Assembly (NCBI GenBank): GCA_019307665.1
Contig: JAFDJC010000182.1
Span: forward strand, 1-6,463
Direction: 5' to 3'
Source of the DNA: Deltaproteobacteria bacterium
GTDB taxonomy: Bacteria > Desulfobacterota > Desulfobacteria > Desulfobacterales > SURF-7
Length of the DNA stretch: 6,463 bases
Shown here: positions 1-5,061 of the stretch, piece after piece
Layout: the number at the start of each line of letters is the position of its first letter
How positions within the stretch are numbered: position 1 is the first letter of the stretch
Notes under the pieces: model-generated
Seen by the model: the letters and a program-made list of their open reading frames with translations, nothing else
Told to the model about the DNA's origin: nothing
The model's database searches: none
Translations under genes and position numbers: made by a program

Positions 1-687
1 CATAAGTGTAATATCAAGGTCCTTGGGAAATCCGATGCCTTCAGTTGCGTGGATCAGGCCGACTCCTTTTTCTGCCAGCAGATCAAACCCTTTTATGATG
101 CTGTTTACAAGATCCAGCGGGGGAACCAGTGTTGAGGCAAAATCCATGCCTTCCAGATACGCCTCATTAAATAAATGTCCTTTATCTGCATCAAACCCGC
201 GCAGGTTTTTAACTTTATCGGGAAATTTTTCCATCATTTTGGTGTTAAAAACCGCTGAGTGGCCATCATAGCAGACAAGAATCATGGGAACATCTGAACA
301 CACGTCATCGAGTTCTTTGCGGCAGATTAATCGTTTTTCTTTTACACAGTGTTTGGATACCCCAAAGGCGATAACCGCTTTCTTTTTTTTCTTTTCAGCC
401 ATTTCTTTTTGAATGATCTGCTGAATTTCTTTGATATCTTTTGCTTCTCTTACATCAAAATAAGAAACAGCAATCAATGCCCAGCTTGAGAAATGCAGAT
501 GACCGTCTCCAAAAGACGGCATCAGTGCGCGATTGCCCAGTTCTACAACATTAGAACTATCAGCATTTGAATACTCCGTCGGCAGAGAATCCCCAAGGTA
601 GGCAATCCGTCCCTGGTCTTCAACCAGATACTCATAGACATTGTTGTCTTTATCCAAAGAGATTATTTTTCCATGATAAATTTGCAT
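1..687 (-). CDS. YtcJ-like amidohydrolase, N-terminal part (cut by window start)
   Basis: The frame is open from an ATG at 687 to position 1 with no stop, giving 229 residues; the rest lies outside the window. It resembles the YtcJ / amidohydrolase-3 family of metal-dependent hydrolases acting on C-N bonds, usually 500-600 residues, so under half is visible. Seen: a short beta-rich N-terminus (MQIYHGKIISLD); the metal-binding HxH in PSFGDGHLHF (His63, His65); a LDD...P..L...DGHSAVFNT block (residues 126-149) typical of YtcJ proteins; a G-x-L-x-x-E-like element near 170-175; and GVGLIHATEG (208-217) where the family usually has a GITSVHD-like strand. There is no signal peptide, so it is probably cytoplasmic. 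The start is supported by an in-frame stop 12 codons upstream; the AAAGGA at 700-705 is rather distant (12 nt). Substrate is unknown and catalytic residues in the C-terminal half cannot be judged. A Lys5 run (99-103) is encoded by an A-rich tract. Confidence 0.85.
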   Translation of the reverse strand, partial: MQIYHGKIISLDKDNNVYEYLVEDQGRIAYLGDSLPTEYSNADSSNVVELGNRALMPSFGDGHLHFSSWALIAVSYFDVREAKDIKEIQQIIQKEMAEKKKKKAVIAFGVSKHCVKEKRLICRKELDDVCSDVPMILVCYDGHSAVFNTKMMEKFPDKVKNLRGFDADKGHLFNEAYLEGMDFASTLVPPLDLVNSIIKGFDLLAEKGVGLIHATEGIGFPKDLDITLM

Positions 688-758
688 TGTTTTAATCCAT
701 CCTTTAAATTCTTTGGTTATTCAAAATAAGATCTGTTGAACCGGATAAAAATAATTGT

Positions 759-788
759 ATTTTAAGCATAAATAAACTTTTGCGTCAA
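759..788 (-). promoter_or_regulatory. Predicted sigma70-type promoter of the amidohydrolase gene
   Basis: On the minus strand, TTGACG (783-788) and TAAAAT (759-764) are separated by 18 bp, close to the sigma70 consensus. Transcription would start near 752, leaving about a 65-nt leader before the ATG at 687. Predicted from sequence only. Confidence 0.55.
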
Positions 789-831
789 CTCCTGACGAAC
801 ATTAGAAAGGATGGTGACCGCATATGGAAAA

Positions 832-980
832 GGACCCGTGAAAACAATTTGTTCGTTCCCTGATCATTTTTTGCTTTAATGAAAGGTGCGGGTACAACCG
901 AAGTTCTTCTGAGCAATTGGCCATGGTACGTTTTAACAAAAAACGATCAAATCTCACTCACAAACCGTTTTCACGGGTTC
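832..980. repeat. Nested imperfect inverted repeat
   Basis: The outer arms at 832-851 and 961-980 are reverse complements at 17 of 20 positions, including a perfect 12-bp core (ACCCGTGAAAAC at 834-845 against GTTTTCACGGGT at 967-978). Inside lies a second pair, GATCATTTTTTG (862-873) and CAAAAAACGATC (937-948), matching at 11 of 12; the mismatch would be a G-U pair in RNA. The arms nest symmetrically (10- and 12-nt gaps), so a single folded structure of about 149 nt is possible. No T-run follows either end, so it is not an ordinary terminator. It could be a small MITE-like element, a structured RNA or chance; I do not recognise a family. Confidence 0.5.
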
Positions 981-1043
981 TTCACCGGATTTAGTCCCAA
1001 ATGCGCCTATGAGAAAGTAAGTCAAGAGAAAACATCTCTGCGG

Positions 1044-1063
1044 TGGACCCCAAAAACTGGACA
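1044..1063 (+). mobile_element. Putative lone IS3-family terminal inverted repeat
   Basis: The sequence TGGACCCCAAAAACTGGACA closely resembles terminal inverted repeats of IS3-family insertion sequences, which often read TGGAC..CCAAAA..TGGACA. No matching opposite end and no transposase lie in the window, so it would be a relic left by deletion or recombination. As oriented, the element's interior would extend rightwards, toward the promoter at 1109-1138 and the PEBP gene. The resemblance is from memory; no database search was possible. Confidence 0.4.
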
Positions 1064-1108
1064 AGTGCATAAGCTTTAAGTTACTCTTAAAAATTAAGGA
1101 TCGATTTC

Positions 1109-1138
1109 TTGTAAATATCAAGTTAAATAGGATATAAT
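1109..1138 (+). promoter_or_regulatory. Predicted sigma70-type promoter of the PEBP gene
   Basis: TTGTAA (1109-1114) and a perfect TATAAT (1133-1138) are separated by 18 bp. Transcription would begin near 1145, giving about a 20-nt leader that contains the GGAGG ribosome site. The -10 box overlaps the upstream in-frame ATG at 1137, which rules out that codon as the start for transcripts from this promoter. If 1044-1063 is an IS end, this may be the old transposase promoter now serving the downstream gene. Confidence 0.6.
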
Positions 1139-1156
1139 GCAATCAATTAATTCTTT

Positions 1157-1161
1157 GGAGG
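1157..1161 (+). promoter_or_regulatory. Ribosome binding site that sets the PEBP start
   Basis: GGAGG lies 5 nt before the ATG at 1167. It selects this ATG over the in-frame ATG at 1137, which has no such site and falls within the promoter. Confidence 0.8.
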
Positions 1162-1166
1162 AAAAG

Positions 1167-1739
1167 ATGAAACAATTATATTTGCTTTTTTTACCACTTT
1201 TTTTATTTTCAATAATTTTATCTGCAAATGCAGGAGAAGAGAGGAATGCCATGGAATTAACATCTCCAGACTTTGAGAGTCAGGGAGATATCCCTGTAAA
1301 ATACACTTGTGATGGAAAGGACATATCTCCGGCACTCGCATGGTCGGATGCGCCTCACGGAACAAAAAGCTTTGCATTGATTGTGGATGATCCGGATGCG
1401 CCTGATCCCGCCAATCCGAAAATGACCTGGGTTCACTGGATTCTTTACAATCTCCCGGCATCATCTGCTTTTCTGCCTGAGGACGTTGGAGAAAAAGATC
1501 TTCCTGAAAACACCCTTGGCGGTTTAAATGACTGGAATCGAACCAGGTACGGAGGCCCCTGCCCGCCCATCGGCGCGCACCGTTACTTTCATAAACTTTA
1601 CGCGCTGGATACTGTGCTTCCTGACCTTAAAAAGCCAACAAAGGCAGCTCTGGAAAGCGCTATGAAAGGGCATGTGATCGCACAGGGTGATCGCACAGGC
1701 AGAGCTGGTGGGATTGTACAAGAGAAAACAACTAAATGA
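1167..1739 (+). CDS. Secreted YbhB/YbcL-type PEBP protein with frameshifted C-terminus
   Basis: A 190-residue protein of the phosphatidylethanolamine-binding protein family, bacterial YbhB/YbcL branch (Raf kinase inhibitor-like); the physiological role of bacterial members is poorly defined. Residues 1-22 form a signal peptide (MKQ, then a Leu/Phe-rich core, ending SANA before Gly23), so it is probably periplasmic. Family motifs are clear: DDPDAPDP (74-81), WVHWILYNLP (88-97), YGGPCPPIG-x-HRY (118-130) and LYALD (134-138), which build the ligand pocket. The start is fixed by GGAGG and by the promoter position. The gene breaks from the family near the end: after GHVIAQ the frame reads GDRTGRAGG and ends at 1739. 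An exact 13-bp tandem duplication (1674-1699) causes this; reading the following bases in the next frame gives AELVGLYKRK, the normal YbhB-type ending, with a stop at 1750-1752. The protein may be partly functional or dead, or the duplication may be an assembly error. It is convergent with the HD-GYP gene, with no obvious terminator between. Confidence 0.93.
   Translation: MKQLYLLFLPLFLFSIILSANAGEERNAMELTSPDFESQGDIPVKYTCDGKDISPALAWSDAPHGTKSFALIVDDPDAPDPANPKMTWVHWILYNLPASSAFLPEDVGEKDLPENTLGGLNDWNRTRYGGPCPPIGAHRYFHKLYALDTVLPDLKKPTKAALESAMKGHVIAQGDRTGRAGGIVQEKTTK
1674..1699 (+). repeat. 13-bp perfect tandem duplication (frameshifting)
   Basis: GTGATCGCACAGG occurs twice in direct succession (1674-1686 and 1687-1699). 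Thirteen is not a multiple of three, so one copy shifts the frame by one. Removing one copy restores the family-typical C-terminus of the PEBP protein, so the single-copy state is very likely ancestral. Confidence 0.95.
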
Positions 1740-1761
1740 CACTAAACCTTGACAGCTGGTA

Positions 1762-3198
1762 TCAGCCGGTTTCGGCCAGAAAAAACTCCGACGGCTGGAG
1801 TCCCAAGGAAGACGGATGGACACTTTTAACAACATTTCGCAAAAATTGCTTTGTATTCAAATCCCGCTCTGATAAATCAAGCAGCCCGACAGCAGACACC
1901 CCCCCCTGTCCATCTTTTTCCATTACTAATACCAAGGGCCTGGTCCTTTCAGTTTCGTCAGGATAATCCTTGACAAGGACAACTTCACCGGTGTCAAGTT
2001 TCAAGACCGAACCGATGGGGTATAAACCCATCATGTTAATAAAAACTTTCAACAAAAGCGGATCAAAATCTTTTCCTGCTTTGCTCCACATCAGACTCAG
2101 GGCTTCAGTCGCGACAAACTCTCTGGTGCGATAAACTCTATGTGAAGTCAGCGCATCATAGCTGTCTGCGATTTGCAAGATCCGGCCAAACAATGTTTGC
2201 TTTTTGCTGTAAATGATCTTGGGATAACCTGTTAAATTATAGTTTAAGTGATGTTCAAAAGGACCAAGTACAATTCTGGATTTCAGGTCATGGGGGGCGT
2301 TTAGTTTCAGAATCCTTAGCACTCCGATTAATGGATGCTTGCGCATTTGTGAAACTTCCGTATTATCCAGTTTGCCCGCCTTGTACAAAATTTCCTTGGA
2401 CACCTCCACTTTACCTATATCGTGAAACATTCCGCAAATACCGAGCTGTTCAATATAAACCTTCGACAGTCCAATATGCCTGCCCAAAATCATGGAAAGT
2501 AAGGCAACATTCACGGAATGGGTATACGTGTAATCATCATAATCGCGTATGGTTGTTAAACCCAGAAAAAGCGATTCCTCTTCCATAATCATATCCGCCA
2601 TAGACTGGACCAACCGCCTCGCCTTCCGAACACCGGCAACACTTTTTCTGGAAACTTTAACCGCCACTTCCATTAGGTCAGAAACCGTATGTTTGTATAG
2701 CTGCCTTGCATGTTCCTTTTTTTGAAATTCAAAACCAGACTTTGCCTCATCCACTTCCTGAAGCGCTTCAACCCAGGTAATATCATTTTTTTTGAGTTGT
2801 ATTGTTAGCCAGGCTGAAGGATCATCTTGGACGGATGACTCATTGCTAAGACGTGTAAAATTTAATAAATCTTTAAGTGACGCATCGGTGGCGCTTTTTA
2901 AAAAACAAAACCCCTGGAGTTTCCGTTCTGAAAAATAGTCTATCATCTCATTGATCAGCTGAAGCGACTTTCTCCGGTAAAGAAGTCTTTCACCTTGAAA
3001 ATAGATTCTTGCACGCCATATCTGAACTTCAAATTCACCCGTTCCTGCCATATCGGAAAGTATATTTTTAAACCGTAAAACACTCTCTTGCAGTAATTGA
3101 TTGTTGTCACTATGAATTTTGATGGTGTGAATGACACGATGAAAGGCAATGATAAATTTTTCTCCCATCACGGTCAGATGTGTTTGTTTATCTGTCAA
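1762..3198 (-). CDS. HD-GYP domain protein (putative cyclic-di-GMP phosphodiesterase)
   Basis: A 478-residue cytoplasmic protein without membrane segments. HD-GYP domains hydrolyse cyclic-di-GMP using a two- or three-metal centre. Residues about 14-118 form an N-terminal domain resembling that of the neighbouring HEAT protein; 150-210 is a charged helical linker; the HD-GYP domain spans about 218-400, with THSVNVA (His227), HDIGK (259-263), KHP (His288), HH (316-317), GYP (324-326) and ADSYDALTSHRVYR (344-357). A C-terminal tail (398-440) matches the usual extension of the family (GSVLKLDTGEVVLV). The signature normally read as HHExxDGxGYP is HHLNYNLTGYP here: likely metal ligands and GYP remain, but Glu, Asp and the first Gly are changed, so activity is uncertain. 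Translation starts at TTG (3198) behind AAGGAG, 13 bp after the HEAT stop, implying translational coupling. The next ATG (3168) lacks a ribosome site. A G8 tract lies at codons 431-434. Confidence 0.92.
   Translation of the reverse strand: MTDKQTHLTVMGEKFIIAFHRVIHTIKIHSDNNQLLQESVLRFKNILSDMAGTGEFEVQIWRARIYFQGERLLYRRKSLQLINEMIDYFSERKLQGFCFLKSATDASLKDLLNFTRLSNESSVQDDPSAWLTIQLKKNDITWVEALQEVDEAKSGFEFQKKEHARQLYKHTVSDLMEVAVKVSRKSVAGVRKARRLVQSMADMIMEEESLFLGLTTIRDYDDYTYTHSVNVALLSMILGRHIGLSKVYIEQLGICGMFHDIGKVEVSKEILYKAGKLDNTEVSQMRKHPLIGVLRILKLNAPHDLKSRIVLGPFEHHLNYNLTGYPKIIYSKKQTLFGRILQIADSYDALTSHRVYRTREFVATEALSLMWSKAGKDFDPLLLKVFINMMGLYPIGSVLKLDTGEVVLVKDYPDETERTRPLVLVMEKDGQGGVSAVGLLDLSERDLNTKQFLRNVVKSVHPSSLGLQPSEFFLAETG
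1899..1906 (-). repeat. G8 homopolymer inside the HD-GYP gene
   Basis: Eight consecutive C on the plus strand read as G8 in the coding strand (codons for Gln431-Gly-Gly-Val434). Slippage would alter about the last 45 residues, beyond the catalytic domain. Confidence 0.8.
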
Positions 3199-3205
3199 GG
3201 GGTTA

Positions 3206-3211
3206 CTCCTT
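3206..3211 (-). promoter_or_regulatory. Ribosome binding site for the TTG start of the HD-GYP gene
   Basis: AAGGAG directly follows the TAA stop of the upstream HEAT gene and sits 7 nt before the TTG at 3198. The spacing is ideal, and it is the main evidence for the TTG start and for coupling of the two genes. Confidence 0.8.
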
Positions 3212-4903
3212 TTAGCCCTTCATAGCCTGGCGGGCTATATATCTGATGTTCGGGAAAAGGCTGTGGGAAGCGTCTTCCAAAACCTTGATCGCATCTTCTG
3301 TCCCCATTGTTTTTAAAGCAATTGCCGCCCCCTTACGATTGGTCTGCTTTAAGATATCTTTCAGGCCCACACGTCCGGTAAGGGTGTCCGTTAAAAATGG
3401 GAGGCAACGATTCGAACCACATCGACCAAGGGTTTTAAAACATTCAATGACATGCGTTTCCTGTTCGGATTTGAATTTTTCCTTACCCAGATAATTTAAA
3501 AGAAAATCTTCTGATGTACCGCTCTTATCCACTTTCATATAATTTAAAATGGTACGGCGTATGAGATCGTTTTCATCATTAATGAGGGTGTAAAGTTTTT
3601 GAATGTTTTTTACATCCTGCTGCAGGAGACAATTAATAACAACCTGGCGAACTTTTACAGATGAATGATGAACCATTTTAAATAAAATCTGCTTCGGCCC
3701 CTCCCCTTTAATTTGGCACAGAACATTTACAAGCATTACGATAAGTTCTTCTTCCGGACGGTTCAAAAGTGTCTCTATGGGACTGTAATCTCGTGAAGCT
3801 AACGAAAGTATAACATCCATCAGCATTTGCTGAATATTTAAAGACGATGCCTGAAGGAACAGGTTACAAAGCGCTTCTATGGCATCGGGTTGGAAAAGAA
3901 GGAGGAATTCTTTAACTTTTGTCAGTTGTTTTTCATCCAGGTCATCCCATGACTCCTGCAACGGCAAAAGCGATTTATCGCTGTGTACTGATACGAAAAA
4001 CTTATCTATGGCTGGCCGTATCCATGGCGTTCCCGCCTCTGTATAAGTTAACACATAACGTAAACTTTTAAGAATCCGCTGTGTAATTTCAAAATCTTTG
4101 CGGGCAATTGAATCGTTAAATTCCTCTTCAAAAGATTCGAGAATCGACTCAAAATTTTCCTTTTGTTTGTTCTGCAAAAGACAATCGATTAATGCGTCTA
4201 AAAAATCGGAAGTGGGATCACGCCTCTCCTCCAAACGTACCATCTTGTCAAGTTCTTCATATTCCTTATGCGTAATCGCAAGGGACTCAATATCAATGGG
4301 TAAAATTGATTCAAATTCCCCGGTTGATTTGACATCTTTTTGAGAAGATGAAGAAAGCTTGCTTTCAGGCTTAGGTGTTGTAGAAAAATCCATTTCAGGT
4401 TCAGCACCCCAAAAAAGATCTGCTACATTGTATTGAATGTGTGGAAGAAAATTTGACCAAAGGGCGGTTACCAAATCCCCATCAGGCTCGTCTGCAAGGA
4501 TACGGTATTTATTTAAAATGCCTAAAAAAACATTTAGTTCTTTTTCTTCAAGCCCCTTCTTAAATTGAAGCCACTGGATTCCGTCACGAAAAAGGTTATA
4601 TGTCAAATAACCTTCTTCACGGGGTTCGGAAAGAATCGCTTTTCCTTTAAATGTAAGCGCCCCGTTTGCGAACTCAAATCTCAGGTTGCCATTTGTTTTA
4701 AAGTAACTTTCAAGTTGAGTATGAAAATTTTTAAGGCCAGCCTTACAATTGACATGGGTTTGAGGATATAAGGAATAGTTTTTCCAGGCACGAAGAAAGG
4801 ATTTGAGCACCACCTCAGTTTCCCTCCACTCTTTATCATTCCGCTCTTTTTCAGGGGGGCCGTCTTTTTTGGATTCTTGCTTTATGTCATCGTTTGAAGC
4901 CAA
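3212..4903 (-). CDS. HEAT-like repeat protein, first gene of HEAT/HD-GYP operon
   Basis: A 563-residue soluble protein with no signal peptide or membrane segment. Residues 1-30 are highly charged. Residues about 32-135 form a domain similar in pattern to the N-terminus of the downstream HD-GYP protein (conserved F-x-R near 36-38, FEF at 76-78, LTFKGKAIL at 83-91, then FRDGIQWLQF and ELNVFL). Residues 172-195 are a Ser/Lys-rich linker. From about 340 to the end the protein is built of paired helices of HEAT type, for example HSSVKVRQVVINCLLQ, ENDLIRRTILNYM, THVIECFKTLGRCGS and RKGAAIALKTMGTEDAIKVL. HEAT arrays usually act as protein-binding scaffolds; no catalytic motif is visible. Translation starts at TTG (4903) with AGAGGA 7 nt upstream; no nearby in-frame ATG is available. 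The gap to the HD-GYP gene is 13 bp, so the two are almost certainly co-expressed. Partner binding and a role in cyclic-di-GMP signalling are inference. Confidence 0.85.
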   Translation of the reverse strand: MASNDDIKQESKKDGPPEKERNDKEWRETEVVLKSFLRAWKNYSLYPQTHVNCKAGLKNFHTQLESYFKTNGNLRFEFANGALTFKGKAILSEPREEGYLTYNLFRDGIQWLQFKKGLEEKELNVFLGILNKYRILADEPDGDLVTALWSNFLPHIQYNVADLFWGAEPEMDFSTTPKPESKLSSSSQKDVKSTGEFESILPIDIESLAITHKEYEELDKMVRLEERRDPTSDFLDALIDCLLQNKQKENFESILESFEEEFNDSIARKDFEITQRILKSLRYVLTYTEAGTPWIRPAIDKFFVSVHSDKSLLPLQESWDDLDEKQLTKVKEFLLLFQPDAIEALCNLFLQASSLNIQQMLMDVILSLASRDYSPIETLLNRPEEELIVMLVNVLCQIKGEGPKQILFKMVHHSSVKVRQVVINCLLQQDVKNIQKLYTLINDENDLIRRTILNYMKVDKSGTSEDFLLNYLGKEKFKSEQETHVIECFKTLGRCGSNRCLPFLTDTLTGRVGLKDILKQTNRKGAAIALKTMGTEDAIKVLEDASHSLFPNIRYIARQAMKG

Positions 4904-4910
4904 TATATTT

Positions 4911-4916
4911 TCCTCT
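4911..4916 (-). promoter_or_regulatory. Ribosome binding site for the TTG start of the HEAT gene
   Basis: AGAGGA lies 7 nt upstream of the TTG at 4903. The nearby ATG (in ATGCATCAATAG) meets a stop after two codons, so TTG is the only plausible start here. Confidence 0.7.
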
Positions 4917-4971
4917 ATTGATGCATGTAGCTATTAGATTGCTTAATGGGACAATAACTCAATAATTAATG

Positions 4972-5004
4972 ATACTATGACAAAAAAAAAAACTGCTATG
5001 TCAA
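4972..5004 (-). promoter_or_regulatory. Possible operon promoter with T11 tract in its spacer
   Basis: On the minus strand a perfect -35 hexamer TTGACA (4999-5004) is followed by TAGCAG, a run of eleven T (4982-4992), then GTCATAGTAT. The best -10 candidate, TAGTAT (4972-4977), is 21 bp from the -35, which is too long; TCATAG (4975-4980) is at 18 bp but matches poorly. Loss of a few T would bring TAGTAT to optimal spacing. The remaining 158-bp gap (4904-5061) is AT-rich, with only a weak GAGT/ACTC hairpin after the lipoprotein gene. Confidence 0.4.
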
Positions 5005-5061
5005 GTATCTTACTATTTTTCCAACAAATCAAAACAAATGTACATCAAAAGAGTCAAATAC

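Larger units (their letters stand above)
688..1166. other. Gene-free divergent intergenic region
   Basis: This 479-bp stretch separates the divergent amidohydrolase and PEBP genes. I see no protein gene in it: the short open frames at 879-1079 (plus) and 954-1142 (minus) lack good ribosome sites and resemble no family. It holds a promoter facing left (759-788), a nested imperfect inverted repeat (832-980), a small AGAGA/TCTCT hairpin (1025-1039), a lone IS3-type terminal-repeat-like sequence (1044-1063), a TTTAAG/CTTAAA hairpin (1075-1091) and a promoter facing right (1109-1138). Together these suggest insertion-sequence debris rather than lost coding sequence, but this is inference. Confidence 0.6.

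Noticed and set aside
381..391. A-rich tract (Lys5 codons) in the amidohydrolase as a programmed frameshift site
   Set aside because: The reading frame matches the family on both sides, so no shift is needed, and no stimulatory structure is evident.
879..1079. Open frame of 66 codons on the plus strand
   Set aside because: No ribosome site, no recognisable family, and it runs through the inverted repeat and the IS-like end.
954..1142. Open frame of 62 codons on the minus strand in the same gap
   Set aside because: Reads the IS-like end in reverse; composition and lack of signals suggest chance.
1137..1166. Upstream in-frame ATG extending the PEBP protein by 10 residues
   Set aside because: It overlaps the predicted -10 box, has no ribosome site, and would put charged residues in front of a clean signal peptide.
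1524..1835. Minus-strand open frame of 103 codons across the PEBP 3' end
   Set aside because: Antisense shadow of the PEBP and HD-GYP genes with no recognisable motif.
4982..4992. T11 run read as the U-tract of a terminator for the lipoprotein gene
   Set aside because: The only hairpin before it (AGTA/TACT) is 4 bp and AT-rich, and it is not adjacent to the tract.
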